Notes: generated from the letters alone by a model not told the origin. A DNA stretch of 64,000 nucleotides from Amylolactobacillus amylophilus DSM 20533 = JCM 1125 (GCF_001936335.1 NZ_CP018888.1:1-64000), one strand, 5' to 3'; positions 9,533-21,150 are shown, numbered from the stretch's first letter. Made by a program: numbers and translations.

Positions 9533-10744
9533 TTAGTCTAGAAAATCCTTAAGTTGATTTGAACGACTAGGGTGCCGTAACTTACGCAGCGCCTTGGCCT
9601 CGATTTGACGAATACGTTCACGCGTAACGCCAAAGACCTTACCAACCTCTTCTAGAGTTCTCGTCCGTCCATCGTCCAAGCCAAAACGTAACCGCAACAC
9701 GTTTTCTTCGCGGTCCGTTAACGTATCTAAGACATCCTCAAGTTGTTCTTTCAACAACTCATACGAAGCGTGATCCTCAGGGCTCGTCGCATCTTGATCC
9801 TCGATGAAGTCACCCAAATGTGAATCATCCTCTTCACCAATTGGCGTCTCTAAGGAGACTGGCTCCTGTGCAATCTTCAGAATTTCACGAACCTTCTCGG
9901 TCGTCATGTCCATCTCGGCACCGATTTCCTCCGGTGTAGGTTCACGCCCAAGGTCTTGGAGCAGCTGACGTTGAATTCTAATCAATTTGTTGATTGTCTC
10001 AACCATATGAACCGGAATTCGAATCGTCCTTGCTTGGTCGGCAATGGCACGGGTAATCGCCTGTCTAATCCACCAAGTAGCGTAAGTGGAGAACTTAAAT
10101 CCGAGACGATAATCGAATTTATCGACTGCCTTCATTAAACCCATATTTCCCTCTTGAATTAAGTCGAGGAATTGCATACCACGCCCTACATAACGTTTCG
10201 CAATCGACACCACCAGACGGAGATTGGCTTCTGCAAGCTCTTGTTTCGCGCTGGCGTCACCCTGTTCGATTCTATGGGCAATCTCTACCTCTTGCTCGGC
10301 CTTTAAGAGCGGTACTCTACCAATTTCTTTCAGGTACATTCTGACAGGATCATTCATTCGAATGTTTGAAGGAGCGCTCACGTTCTTTAGCTCTGATTTT
10401 TCGACATTTTTTTGTTTCTTCAGTGCTAGTGGGCTTGGCTCACCCTTCTCATCAACGATACTGATACCATTATCTTCAAACTCTTGGACCAGTTGATCAA
10501 TTGCCTGATCCTCGAGATAGAATGGCTTGACTAACTGCTCAATAAAATTGGTCTCAGTGATTTCCTTTTCTTTCTTGGCTTCTTTAACAACCACCTTCAC
10601 AGCTTGGTCTAAAGTTTGACCGTCGACTTGTAGTTCTCCCTCGTCGTTGGTTTTTACTTGATCCTTAGTTGTCTTTGCCTTTGCGGTCTTCGTAGTTTTC
10701 GTTACTTTAGCGGTTTTCTTCGTGCTCTCTTTTTTTTCAGCCAT
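9533..10744 (-). CDS. rpoD: Primary sigma factor RpoD (sigma-70/SigA)
   Basis: 403 aa. A lysine/threonine-rich N-terminal tail (residues 1-35) precedes region 1.2 ([15 protein letters not shown]), region 2 with the -10 binding part ([19 protein letters not shown]), region 3, and region 4.2 with the -35-binding helix-turn-helix ([19 protein letters not shown]). It directs RNA polymerase to housekeeping promoters, consistent with the TTGACA/TATAAT elements seen in this window. It lies 11 bases after dnaG, the classic macromolecular synthesis arrangement. Confidence 0.98.
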   Translation of the reverse strand: MAEKKESTKKTAKVTKTTKTAKAKTTKDQVKTNDEGELQVDGQTLDQAVKVVVKEAKKEKEITETNFIEQLVKPFYLEDQAIDQLVQEFEDNGISIVDEKGEPSPLALKKQKNVEKSELKNVSAPSNIRMNDPVRMYLKEIGRVPLLKAEQEVEIAHRIEQGDASAKQELAEANLRLVVSIAKRYVGRGMQFLDLIQEGNMGLMKAVDKFDYRLGFKFSTYATWWIRQAITRAIADQARTIRIPVHMVETINKLIRIQRQLLQDLGREPTPEEIGAEMDMTTEKVREILKIAQEPVSLETPIGEEDDSHLGDFIEDQDATSPEDHASYELLKEQLEDVLDTLTDREENVLRLRFGLDDGRTRTLEEVGKVFGVTRERIRQIEAKALRKLRHPSRSNQLKDFLD

Positions 10745-10755
10745 TAAGAATACTC

Positions 10756-12585
10756 CTATAATCTCATCATTCTCTGCAGAGTTATAATTTTCTGAGTCAA
10801 AGCGACTTCCGCATCTTCATCGTGTTTACGTTTGGCCTCATTTAGTTCGTCTGTTAATGACGCAATTTGCCGCCGAACACGTTCTTTTGCGAAAGCTGCT
10901 AAATAATCATCAACCTCATCCATGCTGTAATCTTCCGGCATTTCAGACATCTCAACATTGACAATTATACTCTTTAACTCCTCAGGGACATAATCTAAAA
11001 AACTATCAACCTTTATATTATCATGCGTATCTCTAAAATTTTCCCATAAATTAGCAATTTTTGCAAAGTTTTGGTCTTGGAACTCAAAATTTTGTTCATG
11101 GAGATACTCCATTACCTCGTCATAATGGAGCTGCAAATACAACAACCTTCGTTCTGCCCGACTGATTGCGGTATCGACACCTGTTGCTTGGTTTTGCATG
11201 GGCTCAGGGCCATAACTACTTTGGCCTTGCTGATTTTGGGCCTGAGTATTTTGACTACGCCGTTGTACTTGCCGGTTTAGCCGGCGAACACGCACCAACT
11301 GGCCTTTTAAGGCATCGGTCGAAACAGATAGTTGATCCGCTAGTTGATTAAGATAAATCTCGGCAGCCACTGGCGAATTCACGGTTGCAATCAGCTTGAC
11401 CGCCTCTTCGCCATACTCAACTTTCTCCCGGTCATTTGCCAGATTATATTTCTGTTGCAAAACCTTCAACCGAAACTCTGTTGGTGTCACCGCGCCCTGT
11501 AATTCGTGGCGAAACTTCTCTGCACCATATTTCTTGATAAACTCGTCAGGATCGAGCTGCTCTGGTAAAGTGACCACACCAACTTCCAGGTCAAAATTTT
11601 TCTCATTGAACAGTACTAGGGCGCGCTCTGTAGCCTTTTGCCCGGGTTGATCACCATCGTACGCAAGAATAAGCTTGTTTGTGACCCGCCTGATTGCGTA
11701 AATTTGTTCATCGGTCAAACTCGTACCCATCGAGGCAATGCCGTTTTTCACGCCTGCCTGCGTGGCACTAATCACATCCATATAACCTTCAAACAGGATG
11801 AGATGTTGGTCATTCTTCAAGGTGGTTTTGGCCTGATCGAAGTTGAACAGTAATTTACTCTTGGTAAAAATTTTGGTTTCCGGACTATTGAGATACTTTG
11901 GTTGGTTTGAATCTTGATTGAGCTTTCGTCCGGAGAATGCAATAATTTGTCCCGACTGGTCTTTTAAGGGAAACATTACGCGATCGCGAAAACGGTCGAA
12001 GAGTTCTCCATTGTCATTTTCAACAAACAGTCCAGATGCGCGTAATTCGTCCGCCGTAAAATCCTGTTGTTGTAGATACTCCAGTAGAATGTTATGGACA
12101 TCCGGTGCATAGCCCAGTCCAAAGCTTTCAATCGCTGCAGCCGTAATCTGGCGACCCTTAAGGTAATCGAGTGCTTTAATACCGGTCTTTGTGGCATTTA
12201 AAATGTGTGCGTAAAATACTTCTGCCTCTTGATACATCTTCTTGAGCTTGTAAGAAACTGAACTCTTTTCCTGCACGCTGCGCTGGTTATCCGGCAGCTC
12301 AATGTTCGCATCTTGAGCAATCTTTCTAACGGCCTCTTGAAAGTTCATATCTTCAATATCCATGATGAACTTGAACAGGTTCCCGGCACGACCACAACTA
12401 AAACAATGATACAGTTGCTTATCTTCACTTACGGAAAAAGAAGGGGTTTTCTCTTCATGAAACGGACACAAACCCATGTAGTTTTTGCCTTTACGGCTTA
12501 GCTCCACATACTGACCAATTACATCAACAATATTTACTTGTTGGCGCACGTTTTCTATCACGCTATCGTCAAAGTATCCTGCCAT
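10756..12585 (-). CDS. dnaG: DNA primase
   Basis: 609 aa. An N-terminal zinc-binding domain has Cys40, His43, Cys61 and Cys64; a TOPRIM core includes LFEGYMDV near residue 265 and [11 protein letters not shown] near 310; a C-terminal helicase-binding domain follows a Gln/Arg-rich linker at about residues 430-460. It makes RNA primers at the replication fork. It sits directly upstream of rpoD and 40 bases downstream of glyS. Confidence 0.98.
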   Translation of the reverse strand: MAGYFDDSVIENVRQQVNIVDVIGQYVELSRKGKNYMGLCPFHEEKTPSFSVSEDKQLYHCFSCGRAGNLFKFIMDIEDMNFQEAVRKIAQDANIELPDNQRSVQEKSSVSYKLKKMYQEAEVFYAHILNATKTGIKALDYLKGRQITAAAIESFGLGYAPDVHNILLEYLQQQDFTADELRASGLFVENDNGELFDRFRDRVMFPLKDQSGQIIAFSGRKLNQDSNQPKYLNSPETKIFTKSKLLFNFDQAKTTLKNDQHLILFEGYMDVISATQAGVKNGIASMGTSLTDEQIYAIRRVTNKLILAYDGDQPGQKATERALVLFNEKNFDLEVGVVTLPEQLDPDEFIKKYGAEKFRHELQGAVTPTEFRLKVLQQKYNLANDREKVEYGEEAVKLIATVNSPVAAEIYLNQLADQLSVSTDALKGQLVRVRRLNRQVQRRSQNTQAQNQQGQSSYGPEPMQNQATGVDTAISRAERRLLYLQLHYDEVMEYLHEQNFEFQDQNFAKIANLWENFRDTHDNIKVDSFLDYVPEELKSIIVNVEMSEMPEDYSMDEVDDYLAAFAKERVRRQIASLTDELNEAKRKHDEDAEVALTQKIITLQRMMRL

Positions 12586-12625
12586 TTTGAGTAACCCCCT
12601 TACTTTTTATTTTATCCTATGGTAA

Positions 12626-14692
12626 TTACTTAATTACCAATTGACTTAAATCACCTAATTGATGTGAAAGGCGATTCAAAATACTTAGTTGAGTTAACCT
12701 ATTCATTCGAACCGCATCATCGTCAGCCATGATCATATTATCGTTGAAGTAACTCTCAATGATTGGCCTTACGTCGACGAATTCTTCATAGAGTTGTTCA
12801 AAGTCTGTTTGCTCCATCAATACGGCCGTGGCGTTTGCCAATTCTACTTCCGAATCATTCTCAAACAAGGTGTCATCGACAACTTTATTACCAGCCGGTT
12901 TGACCTTCTTCAAAATGTTATTGATTCTAGTGAGGGCCTCAACTACCGGCTTAAATTGTTGATCGTCATGATGCTGTTCAAGCACTTGAGCAGCCTGGTT
13001 AATCTTCAATGGATCCTGTTGAATTGAAGCTAATACAGCATCTATCACATCATACCTGTAGTCCGCTACTTGTAGATATTGTTTGACACGATCACGGATG
13101 AAGCTGGCTATTTGGGCAGTCTCCGCGCCGCTCTTTGGCAGTGGCGCTGGTGTGAGACCATCTAACCCTGCAATTAATTCAGGTAATGCAGTCTGGAAGT
13201 CAAGTGCCCATTTTTGCTTCAACAGAATTCTTACGATACCGTATGCATAGCGACGCAAAGCGTAGGGATCGTTTGAACTGGTTGGAATCATGCCTGCGCT
13301 AAAGAACGTAATTATCGTGTCTAGCTTGTCACTCAATGCAAGCAGCGCCCCTACCTTAGAACTTGGCAACTTGGATTCTGCGGTGATGGGTTGATAGTGC
13401 TCCTTGATTGCTAGACTGACGGCGTCACGTTCACCGGCTAATTTGGCATAATGTTGCCCCATAATCCCCTGTAACTCAGCAAACTCACCGACCATGCCTG
13501 TAACCAAATCAAACTTGTAAATCTCACTTGCGCGGTTGAAATCAACCATGCTTTGTTCAGAGAGCGCAAACTGTTGTGCGATGATCTGGCCAATTTTTTG
13601 GACACGTTGCATCTTCTCAGCCATCGAGCCGATCTTGTCATGAAACGAAACATTATTTAATCTGTCGACATAGTGACTAATCGGAAACTTCTGGTCTTCT
13701 TCATAGAAGAACTTGGCATCGTCTAATCTCGCAACAAGTACCTTCTCATTTCCCATGATGACGTTGTCTAGGTGATCGCGGTTACCGTTACGAACCGCGA
13801 TAAAGTGATTGCTCAATTTCCCATCCTGGTCACGAACATCGAAGTAACGTTGATTGTCCTTCATAGAGGTAATCAGTACCTCCTCTGGAATTGCCAGATA
13901 CTGCGCATCAAACGAGCCAGCAAAACTCGTTGGGTACTCGACCAGATTGGTCACTTCTTCTAACAAGCTTTGGTCAAGGTTAACTTGCCAACTATTCGCC
14001 GCGGCAAGTTCCTTAATCTGACTCGTGATAATTGCCTTGCGGTCGGCTGCGTCAGCGATGACAAATTCGTTTTTCAAAGCTTCCTCATAATCATCAGCCC
14101 GCGCAAGCACTACGGGGTCTCCGAGAAATCTGTGACCCTTAGTTTGCCGGCCAGCCTGCACATCAACCACCGAAAATGGCACAACAACATCATCCAATAA
14201 AGAAACCAACCAGTGAATCGGCCGAATATATTCGAAGTCGTTACTTGCCCAGCGCATCCTCGTTTTAAAGGTCAGGGATTTGATCACACCCGCAAGCTCG
14301 GGCAGAATCTCTTGTGCAGTCTTCCCCTTCTTTTGAACGTGAATATATGCGTAACTAGTTCCCTTCAGATCTTCAAAGTAAATATCGTCTACCGTCATCT
14401 GTTGTGAATTGGCGAAACCGATTGCCGCTTTGCTCCAATTACCTTCTTGGTCTTGGGCAATCTTTTGCGCAGGACCCTTTTGAACTAAGTCAACGTCGTC
14501 TTGCTGTTCACTCAGTCCTTCTACAAGAAGAGCTAATCTTCTTGGTGTAGAGAATGGCTTAATGTTCTTGAATGTTAAACCCTGTTCTTTCAGAAATTTC
14601 GTTACCTTTTGCACTAGTTGTTTAATGCTTGGTGTTACCACATGTGCCGGCATTTCCTCCAGCCCAATTTCTAATAAGTAGTTTTTAGTCAT
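12626..14692 (-). CDS. glyS: Glycyl-tRNA synthetase beta subunit
   Basis: 688 aa, the normal length. It starts [11 protein letters not shown], the family's opening, and ends in a DALR-like anticodon-binding region. With GlyQ it forms the bacterial alpha2-beta2 enzyme that charges tRNA-Gly. Its ATG overlaps the end of glyQ by 8 bases, so translation is coupled. Under control of the glyQ T-box leader. Confidence 0.98.
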   Translation of the reverse strand: MTKNYLLEIGLEEMPAHVVTPSIKQLVQKVTKFLKEQGLTFKNIKPFSTPRRLALLVEGLSEQQDDVDLVQKGPAQKIAQDQEGNWSKAAIGFANSQQMTVDDIYFEDLKGTSYAYIHVQKKGKTAQEILPELAGVIKSLTFKTRMRWASNDFEYIRPIHWLVSLLDDVVVPFSVVDVQAGRQTKGHRFLGDPVVLARADDYEEALKNEFVIADAADRKAIITSQIKELAAANSWQVNLDQSLLEEVTNLVEYPTSFAGSFDAQYLAIPEEVLITSMKDNQRYFDVRDQDGKLSNHFIAVRNGNRDHLDNVIMGNEKVLVARLDDAKFFYEEDQKFPISHYVDRLNNVSFHDKIGSMAEKMQRVQKIGQIIAQQFALSEQSMVDFNRASEIYKFDLVTGMVGEFAELQGIMGQHYAKLAGERDAVSLAIKEHYQPITAESKLPSSKVGALLALSDKLDTIITFFSAGMIPTSSNDPYALRRYAYGIVRILLKQKWALDFQTALPELIAGLDGLTPAPLPKSGAETAQIASFIRDRVKQYLQVADYRYDVIDAVLASIQQDPLKINQAAQVLEQHHDDQQFKPVVEALTRINNILKKVKPAGNKVVDDTLFENDSEVELANATAVLMEQTDFEQLYEEFVDVRPIIESYFNDNMIMADDDAVRMNRLTQLSILNRLSHQLGDLSQLVIK

Positions 14693-15596
14693 TTAAAGCA
14701 CCAACCTCTGTTTGATTATTCTTCAGTAACGGGAAGCCACGCTTCTCACGCTCTTCAACGAATGCCTTGGCAACTTCATGTGCCATATTTCGGATACGAC
14801 TCAAGTAACCTGCACGCTCTGTCACAGAGACTGCACCACGAGCATCTAGTAAGTTAAACGTATGGCTACACTTTAAGATATAGTCATATGCGGGATGAAC
14901 CAAGTTTAAAACCAGTAGCCGTTTAGCCGTCTTCTCGTAGGTATCAAATAATTCCAGGAGGATATCTTGGTTGCTCTCCTCAAAAGCATACTTAGAGTGC
15001 TCGTATTCAGGTTCTTTGAAGATATCTCCGTAGAGCACACCATCGCTCCATTCAAGTTCGAATACCGTGCTTACATCTTGGATGTAGGATGCCAAACGCT
15101 CAACTCCGTAGGTAATCTCGCTAGTGACGGGTTTAACATCTAGCCCACCAACAACTTGGAAGTAGGTAAACTGTGATACTTCCATACCGTCAAGCCAGAC
15201 TTCCCAACCAACCCCGGCACAACCCATAGATGGGTTCTCCCAGTTATCCTCCACGAAGCGGATATCATGCTCTAATGGGTCGATACCAAGCGCACGCAAG
15301 CTATCAAGGTAGTATTCCTGGATGTCTTTTGGTGATGGCTTCATGACCACCTGGAATTGGTGGTGTTGGAATAGTCTGTTCGGGTTTTCACCGTAACGAC
15401 CATCAGCGGGGCGACGCGAAGGCTCCACATAAGCTGCATTCCAGGGTTCCGGCCCAACGGCACGCAGGAAAGTATAGGGGCTCATGGTCCCAGCACCCTT
15501 CTCGACGTCGTAGGCATTCATGATCATACAGCCTTTAGAGGCCCAGAACTCTTGTAATTTAAAAATCATTTGTTGAATGTTCAATTTTTCAGTCAT
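14685..15596 (-). CDS. glyQ: Glycyl-tRNA synthetase alpha subunit
   Basis: 303 aa with the class II core motifs: FWASKGCMI near the start, [13 protein letters not shown], and [20 protein letters not shown]. The start is the ATG at 15596 behind AGGAG; the longer reading from 15632 would begin inside the terminator stem of the leader. First gene of glyQ-glyS, which continues into dnaG-rpoD without an obvious terminator. Confidence 0.98.
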   Translation of the reverse strand: MTEKLNIQQMIFKLQEFWASKGCMIMNAYDVEKGAGTMSPYTFLRAVGPEPWNAAYVEPSRRPADGRYGENPNRLFQHHQFQVVMKPSPKDIQEYYLDSLRALGIDPLEHDIRFVEDNWENPSMGCAGVGWEVWLDGMEVSQFTYFQVVGGLDVKPVTSEITYGVERLASYIQDVSTVFELEWSDGVLYGDIFKEPEYEHSKYAFEESNQDILLELFDTYEKTAKRLLVLNLVHPAYDYILKCSHTFNLLDARGAVSVTERAGYLSRIRNMAHEVAKAFVEEREKRGFPLLKNNQTEVGALND

Positions 15597-15611
15597 TTTT
15601 TCTCCTTTTGG

Positions 15612-15797
15612 CAATAAAAAAAGCCTATGCACAAATATGCATAGGGACGATTTAATCGCGGTTCCACCCTAATTCAGGGAAATATTCCCTGCACTTAATT
15701 CTGTTTGACTAAGGGTGCCTCTTCTGGATGTCCTTCTCACCATGACCGACATTCGCTGACCAGAATTTATTCTCCCTATGATCATCAAAATCACAAT
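15612..15797 (-). promoter_or_regulatory. T-box leader of glyQS
   Basis: On the minus strand the conserved T-box AGGGTGGAACCGCG lies at 15657-15670, followed by a terminator hairpin (CCCTATGCA with its complement, then seven T, about 15618-15649). Upstream, a stem I-like region contains GGTGAGAA (distal loop) and then GAAGAGGCACC, where GGC at 15717-15719 is a good candidate specifier for tRNA-Gly. A TATAAT -10 lies at 15802-15807. Uncharged tRNA-Gly should prevent termination and raise glyQS expression. Confidence 0.93.
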
Positions 15798-15837
15798 TAC
15801 TATTATAGCACCGGCTGTGGTAATTGCCTACTGCTTT

Positions 15838-16593
15838 TCACCAAAAATGCATTGAATCAATAAACGTCTTCGTCTTCAAGTTGAGATCGAGCGTCTGACG
15901 ATAGATTCGATCTAGCGCATTCAAGACCTCACGCAGTAAGGCCGCAGATACTGAAATCTGGCCCAGTTGGACAATCTTAATCAGGCCCAGTGTCCGCATC
16001 AAACCTACCGCCTTAGGACTTAGATGTAACCTTGTTGGTACCTGGTTAAAATGGTCCGAGCAGATGACGCCCCCTAAATCAATCGAGTAATCGAATTTCC
16101 CCTGCTGCTTTCCACAGATGATACATTCACGTAGCTGTGGCCCCACACCAAAAATGGGGAGCATTTGAAGCTCAAAGAGAGCGAGCACCGCTTCTGGATT
16201 GACCGTTTGATTAAGCAATTGTAGACTGGTCCGAACAAGCGTAAAGCTCTCCCCCACATCCTCGTATTCAACGAATGCGTGATCAACCAGGTCCAACATG
16301 TAACTTGCGTATGCATTTAATTTTAAGTCAGTAAAGAGTTGGTCAAACGTCTGTACATGCCCGGGTGCGCGCAATGTGCTGATTCCTGCTCCATTCGTCA
16401 TGATCTTGTAATCACCAAAAGAAAAATTCAGAGTGGCAGCATTTAATTTTGATTTAGGCTTTAACGCGCCCTTAACTGCAATAGAAAAAAGCCCGTCTTT
16501 TTCGGTCAAAATCCGGGCGAAGACGTCCGCCTCGTTCGCAGCGCGTCTTTTATAGATAATTCCTGTCACTGTTTTTTCTTTTTTGGCTTGCAT
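15838..16593 (-). CDS. recO: DNA repair protein RecO
   Basis: 251 aa. N-terminal OB-fold (GIIYKRRAANEADVFARIL), a central helical domain, and a cysteine-bearing segment CIICGKQ...GGVIC near residues 148-171. RecO works with RecR and RecF to load RecA on single-stranded DNA. It follows era by 3 bases and ends just before the glyQ promoter region. Confidence 0.96.
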   Translation of the reverse strand: MQAKKEKTVTGIIYKRRAANEADVFARILTEKDGLFSIAVKGALKPKSKLNAATLNFSFGDYKIMTNGAGISTLRAPGHVQTFDQLFTDLKLNAYASYMLDLVDHAFVEYEDVGESFTLVRTSLQLLNQTVNPEAVLALFELQMLPIFGVGPQLRECIICGKQQGKFDYSIDLGGVICSDHFNQVPTRLHLSPKAVGLMRTLGLIKIVQLGQISVSAALLREVLNALDRIYRQTLDLNLKTKTFIDSMHFW

Positions 16594-16596
16594 GAA

Positions 16597-17502
16597 CTAC
16601 AAATCCTTCAGATTATACCCTACCCTGGAAAGGAAGAGAGGATCCTTTCGCCAGTTCTTCTGTACTTTGACCCAAAGCTTGAGATTAATCTTCTCGCCCA
16701 GCAGCTCCTCAATTTCTCGGCGTGAATTGATGCCAATCTGTTTGAGCATTGACCCGCCACGGCCAATCACTATTGGCTTCTGGGTGGCGCGCTCGACATA
16801 GATAGTGGCATCAATCTGTAACTTGCCGTTAACCCGCTGGTTCATCTGTTCCACGATAACAGCAGTTGAGTGGGGAATCTCGTCTTGAGTGAGGTGGAGA
16901 ATTTGCTCTCGAATCAACTCACCCACAACGAAATACTCGGGTCTGTCAGTAATCTGGTCCTCATCGAACATCTTTGGACCTTCCGGCAGATACTTCTGAA
17001 TGGTGGCCAGTAGATCCTCAATATTATTCCCCTGGGTAGCTGAGATTGGAATAATTTCTGCAAATTTACCAATTTGTTGGTAAGAATTAATAATATCCAG
17101 CAGGTCATCTGGGTGAACTAAATCAATCTTATTGATTACAAGAAAAACCGGTACGCTGATTTTCTCTAGCATATCCGCAATATAACGGTCCCCAGGACCA
17201 ACTTTCTTGGGCTCGGTTAGAAATAGTACACAATCTACTTGCCCAAATGTGGTGAAACTGGACTCATCCATGTATTGATCAAGGTCATTTTTGGGCTTAT
17301 GGATACCCGGCGTATCAACGAAAATTATTTGTTGCGTGTCAGAGGTATAGATACCCTGAATCTTGTTCCTAGTCGTCTGCGGCTTGTCGGACATAATAGC
17401 AATCTTCTGACCGACAACGCGGTTCATGAGAGTCGACTTACCAACATTTGGTCTGCCAATTAGCCCGACAAAACCGGAGCGGTAGTTATTATTGTTAATC
17501 AT
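16597..17502 (-). CDS. era: GTPase Era
   Basis: 301 aa. The G domain shows GRPNVGKST (G1), DTPGIH (G3) and NKID (G4); the C-terminal KH domain contains [13 protein letters not shown]. Era binds the 3' end of 16S rRNA and is needed for 30S assembly. It overlaps cdd by 8 bases and belongs to the phoH-ybeY-cdd-era-recO unit. Confidence 0.98.
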   Translation of the reverse strand: MINNNNYRSGFVGLIGRPNVGKSTLMNRVVGQKIAIMSDKPQTTRNKIQGIYTSDTQQIIFVDTPGIHKPKNDLDQYMDESSFTTFGQVDCVLFLTEPKKVGPGDRYIADMLEKISVPVFLVINKIDLVHPDDLLDIINSYQQIGKFAEIIPISATQGNNIEDLLATIQKYLPEGPKMFDEDQITDRPEYFVVGELIREQILHLTQDEIPHSTAVIVEQMNQRVNGKLQIDATIYVERATQKPIVIGRGGSMLKQIGINSRREIEELLGEKINLKLWVKVQKNWRKDPLFLSRVGYNLKDL

Positions 17503-17914
17503 TTAAATCCTCTTTTTTAAAGTAGTATGGTAGTAACTCTACCATGGTCATGTGTTTAACCGCACCGGTCAAATTGGTTAAAGTAATGGTAGCATCACTT
17601 GGCAGAAATTCCGAAAGCACCTGACGGCAAGCGCCGCACGGTGAGATTGGATCATCCGTACCACCAATAATCAAAAATTCACTGATTGGATCTGCTAAGG
17701 AACCGGCACTAATGTAATTAAAGATGCAGGAGCGCTCCGCACAATTTGTTAAGCCAAACGAGGCATTTTCGACGTTGACGCCCTTGAAAATTTGACCAGA
17801 TTTAGTCCGTAACACCGCCGCCACCTGAAAGTGCGAGTATGGGACGTATGCGTGCTTCATCTCAGCTTGTGCAATGTTGTATAATTCTAACTCTGGCTCG
17901 GTTAACTTGTCCAT
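17495..17914 (-). CDS. cdd: Cytidine deaminase
   Basis: 139 aa, homotetrameric-type length. Zinc ligands and catalytic acid are Cys58-Ala-Glu60 in NCAERS and Cys93/Cys96 in PCGAC. It converts cytidine and deoxycytidine to uridine and deoxyuridine. It overlaps ybeY by one base and era by 8. The diacylglycerol/undecaprenol kinase gene often found between ybeY and era in Firmicutes is absent here. Confidence 0.97.
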   Translation of the reverse strand: MDKLTEPELELYNIAQAEMKHAYVPYSHFQVAAVLRTKSGQIFKGVNVENASFGLTNCAERSCIFNYISAGSLADPISEFLIIGGTDDPISPCGACRQVLSEFLPSDATITLTNLTGAVKHMTMVELLPYYFKKEDLND

Positions 17915-18399
17915 TAGCGCTCCAATCCATACTCATCAAGAATTTGGTTTTGCAGACCAATCATCTCTTTTTCCTCACCTGGATCGATGTGATCATAGCC
18001 ATTCAAGTGGAGAAATCCATGGACCAGTGTGTAGCCAAATTCCCGCTTAAAGCCATGGCCATATTCTTTACCGTGCTCTTCAACGACCTTTGGTGCAATG
18101 AAGAGGTCGCCGATGTCCTCGACAAAATCGGGGTCATCTAAGAAATCACTCATGTCAATATCGAATCCACCATCTTCAATTGCAAAGCTAATGACATCGG
18201 TTACGCGATCTTTGTCCCGATACTCTCGATTAATTTTCCTAATTTCATCGTTTGAGACAAAGTTGATGCTCATCTCTAACTTGTTGGTCTTAGCGATTCT
18301 TGTATAAGCCAGATCAAGTAATTGCTCAATCCAAGTCTGCCAGTTGGCATCCGTTAAAAAATCAATCTCGTCATTAAATGTGATATCAATGTTTGTCAT
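17914..18399 (-). CDS. ybeY: Endoribonuclease YbeY
   Basis: 161 aa with the zinc-binding signature HGFLHLNGYDH near residues 123-133. YbeY takes part in 16S rRNA 3'-end maturation and ribosome quality control. It overlaps phoH by 14 bases. Confidence 0.97.
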   Translation of the reverse strand: MTNIDITFNDEIDFLTDANWQTWIEQLLDLAYTRIAKTNKLEMSINFVSNDEIRKINREYRDKDRVTDVISFAIEDGGFDIDMSDFLDDPDFVEDIGDLFIAPKVVEEHGKEYGHGFKREFGYTLVHGFLHLNGYDHIDPGEEKEMIGLQNQILDEYGLER

Positions 18400-19363
18400 T
18401 CAAATCGTCTCTTTCGTATGCTTCAATTATTTTAGCTACAACGGGATGGCGAACCACATCGTTGAAGGTAAAATTCACGAATTCAATTTGTTTGATGTTA
18501 TGCAACCGATCTTGTGCTTCAATCAAGCCACTCCTGTGATTTCCCGGTAAGTCAATTTGTGTTACATCACCATTGATAATCATCTTCGAGTTGAAGCCAA
18601 GTCTAGTCAGAAACATCTTCATCTGGGCTTTGGTGGCATTCTGCGCTTCATCTAGAATCACGAAAGCCTCATCGAGTGTTCGCCCCCTCATATAGGCAAG
18701 CGGCGCAACTTCAATCGTGCCCCGTTCCATCAAACGGTTGGTCGTCTCGGTTCCGAGAATTGCGTACAATGAGTCATAGATTGGCCGCAGGTAGGGATCA
18801 ACCTTGTCTTTCAAATCGCCCGGTAGAAAGCCGAGACTTTCGCCGGCTTCAACAGCAGGTCTTGTCAGAATAATCCGACTAACTTCACCCTTCTTGAATG
18901 CGGAGATGGCCATGACAACGGCAAGAAATGTCTTACCAGTTCCGGCAGGTCCTACACCGAAGACAACATCTTTCTGCTTAATTGCCTTAACATACCGTCT
19001 TTGGCCGAGGTTCTTCACCCGGATTGCGCGTCCCTTGGCATCGTGGATGAGCGTTTCCGAATAAAGGTCAAAGAAATACTCAAGCGTGCCCTTCTCTGCC
19101 ATCTTGAGCGCGCTGACCACGTCTGTTGCGCCAATCGTAATTCCATGATTCACGACATTTTCCAGTTGGCTTAGTACAGCGATACCAGTTACGACGTCAG
19201 GCGGAGCACCATGTAAGGTAATCGTACTACCCGTATCGGTTGCTTGGATATTTAATGCTTCCTCCAGAATCTTGAGGTTACTATCGTTCACCCCAACTAG
19301 ACTCGCAATCGTTGCAGGTACTTTGGGTGTGTATACGTTCTTTTCAGTCAGTTTGTCTGTCAA
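18386..19363 (-). CDS. phoH: PhoH-like P-loop ATPase
   Basis: 325 aa. Walker A in GVGPAGTGKTFLAV near residue 140, Walker B in FVILDEAQNA near 235. Members are linked to RNA metabolism and are nearly always upstream of ybeY, as here. First gene of the phoH-ybeY-cdd-era-recO unit, 25 bases after yqeY. Confidence 0.95.
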   Translation of the reverse strand: MTDKLTEKNVYTPKVPATIASLVGVNDSNLKILEEALNIQATDTGSTITLHGAPPDVVTGIAVLSQLENVVNHGITIGATDVVSALKMAEKGTLEYFFDLYSETLIHDAKGRAIRVKNLGQRRYVKAIKQKDVVFGVGPAGTGKTFLAVVMAISAFKKGEVSRIILTRPAVEAGESLGFLPGDLKDKVDPYLRPIYDSLYAILGTETTNRLMERGTIEVAPLAYMRGRTLDEAFVILDEAQNATKAQMKMFLTRLGFNSKMIINGDVTQIDLPGNHRSGLIEAQDRLHNIKQIEFVNFTFNDVVRHPVVAKIIEAYERDDLNDKH

Positions 19364-19387
19364 AAAAAGCCTCCGTCGGGAAAAATT

Positions 19388-19828
19388 TTAACTTAGTTTT
19401 TGGTTGACCAACTGGTTAACTAGGCCACCATCAGCTTTACCTTTAACCTTAGGCATCAAAGTCTTCATCACTTTACCAAAGTCAGCCTTACCTGTTGCGC
19501 CAGTTTCCTCGATTACTGAGTCGATTAGTTTACCGACTTCCTCAGCAGACATTTGGGCAGGCAAATAACGCTCAACGATTTTCATCTCTTCTTGAACCTT
19601 TTCAACTAAGTCGGTCCGATTACCCTTCTCAAATTCTGCGAGTGAATCTCTTCGTTGTTTCATCTCGGTCGATAATACGGCAACTTCCTCTTCCTCAGTT
19701 AAGTCATGGCCAAGCTCAATTTTTTTATTAGCTAAAGCTGACTTGATCATGCGAATTGTATCGAGCGCCACTTTGTCGTGAGCCTTCATTGCCGTCTTTA
19801 AGTCATTCATAATTTGTTCGTTTAACAT
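19388..19828 (-). CDS. yqeY: GatB/YqeY domain protein
   Basis: 146 aa, related to the C-terminal tRNA-binding domain of the amidotransferase subunit GatB (MKAHDKVALDTIRMIKSALANKK, quoted here only in part as DTIRMIKSA; VERYLPAQMSAEE). Exact role unknown. It follows rpsU, as in many Firmicutes, behind a terminator hairpin that may let some transcription through. Confidence 0.93.
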   Translation of the reverse strand: MLNEQIMNDLKTAMKAHDKVALDTIRMIKSALANKKIELGHDLTEEEEVAVLSTEMKQRRDSLAEFEKGNRTDLVEKVQEEMKIVERYLPAQMSAEEVGKLIDSVIEETGATGKADFGKVMKTLMPKVKGKADGGLVNQLVNQKLS

Positions 19829-19842
19829 TTTATTCTCCTAGA

Positions 19843-19884
19843 AAAAAAACTCCCATAATGAACCAAAAGGTCAATATGAGAGTT
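19843..19884 (-). terminator. Terminator after rpsU
   Basis: On the minus strand, AACTCTCATATTGACC pairs imperfectly with GGTTCATTATGGGAGTT around a TTTT loop, followed by a run of eight T. It lies between rpsU and yqeY and may act as a partial terminator. Confidence 0.85.
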
Positions 19885-19891
19885 CATGAAA

Positions 19892-20068
19892 TTAGTATTT
19901 CTTACGCTTACGAGCTGCTTCTGATTTCAACTTACGCTTAACACTAGGTTTTTCGTAATATTCGCGTTTACGGTATTCTTGCAACGTACCACTCTTAGAA
20001 ACGGAACGTTTGAAACGACGAAGAGCATCATCAAGAGACTCGTTTTCATGAACGACTGTCTTAGCCAT
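19892..20068 (-). CDS. rpsU: 30S ribosomal protein S21
   Basis: 58 aa, normal length. The protein starts [19 protein letters not shown] and ends in a basic [11 protein letters not shown] tail, typical S21. An AAGGAGGG site precedes the ATG. It has its own promoter (20122-20150) and terminator. S21 helps translation initiation on the 30S subunit. Confidence 0.97.
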   Translation of the reverse strand: MAKTVVHENESLDDALRRFKRSVSKSGTLQEYRKREYYEKPSVKRKLKSEAARKRKKY

Positions 20069-20121
20069 GTGATATCCCTCCTTCCGTTTTCTAGGTCATC
20101 TGACCAGAACATCTGACAACA

Positions 20122-20150
20122 ATTATAGCGGAGTTCAAAACAGCGGTCAA
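20122..20150 (-). promoter_or_regulatory. Sigma-A promoter of rpsU
   Basis: On the minus strand, TTGACC and TATAAT separated by 17 bases, about 50 bases upstream of the rpsU start. Confidence 0.8.
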
Positions 20151-20240
20151 CTGCTTTTGTCTATTTTTTTCTATATTTTTTAAAGTAAATTGATATACTT
20201 AAGATAACAACATAGATTATAGAAATTAAGAGGATAAAGC

Positions 20241-21068
20241 ATGAGTGAACAAGTTAACGTTGTCATTATATCAGATTCCGTCGGTGAGACAGGATTTAAA
20301 TTAATGCAAGCGGCATCAGCGCAGTTTCCGAATACAGATTTCACCTTTAATCGTTACCCCTTCATTACGACCATGCAGAAGTTACAGGCTGTCCTGACTG
20401 AGAATCAACATCAAGATAATTTACTAATTGCACACACGTTACTTTCGAAAGAACTAAATGATGAGGTGTTTCGCTTTGGTCGGGCCAACAAAGTCAAGAC
20501 CATTGATTTAATTACCGATGCAATCAATGTGATTGGCAAGCTAACTAACGAGAAGCCAAGCGGTGAGTCTGGTGCAATCCATCACCTGACACAGAAGTAT
20601 TTCGACCGCATCAGCGCCATGGAATTTGCTGTGATGTATGATGATGGGAAAGATCCTAAGGGGTTTCTCAAGGCCGACGTGGTGTTGCTGGGTGTTTCGC
20701 GAACCTCAAAGACCCCCCTATCGTTGTTTCTCGCCAACAAGAATCTAAAGGTCGCAAACTTACCACTTGTACCGCAGGCCCATATACCCGATGAAATTTT
20801 TAAGATTAATCCGACTCAGATCATTGGCCTGACTAACGATCCAGCAGTGCTCAATCGCATTCGACGAGAGCGCATGAAGGCCTACGGTCTGAACCCGGAT
20901 ACGAGTTATTCAAATATGAACGAGATCAATGCTGAACTGAAGTTTGCCCAAGAACTTTACGACAAGCTGGGATGTTACGTCATCAATGTTGCAAACAGAA
21001 GCATCGAGGAAACTGCCGCTCTAATCATGGCGCACCTCGGTATCGATGACTTCAAACAGCAACTCTAA
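20241..21068 (+). CDS. ppsR: Pyruvate, phosphate dikinase regulatory protein (DUF299 kinase/pyrophosphorylase)
   Basis: 275 aa. The N-terminus IISDSVGETG and the phosphate-binding loop LGVSRTSKTPLS near residue 150 mark the DUF299 family, which inactivates PPDK (or PEP synthetase) by ADP-dependent threonine phosphorylation and reactivates it by phosphorolysis. An AAGAGGATAAAGC site precedes the ATG. Monocistronic with a strong terminator; no PPDK gene is in this window. Confidence 0.93.
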   Translation: MSEQVNVVIISDSVGETGFKLMQAASAQFPNTDFTFNRYPFITTMQKLQAVLTENQHQDNLLIAHTLLSKELNDEVFRFGRANKVKTIDLITDAINVIGKLTNEKPSGESGAIHHLTQKYFDRISAMEFAVMYDDGKDPKGFLKADVVLLGVSRTSKTPLSLFLANKNLKVANLPLVPQAHIPDEIFKINPTQIIGLTNDPAVLNRIRRERMKAYGLNPDTSYSNMNEINAELKFAQELYDKLGCYVINVANRSIEETAALIMAHLGIDDFKQQL

Positions 21069-21150
21069 GCAATTCCATCCTGATTTCAGTTAAGCATTAT
21101 TTGGACATGGTATTAACCAAAAAATTAATAGTATGCGTTATTTCAATGCT

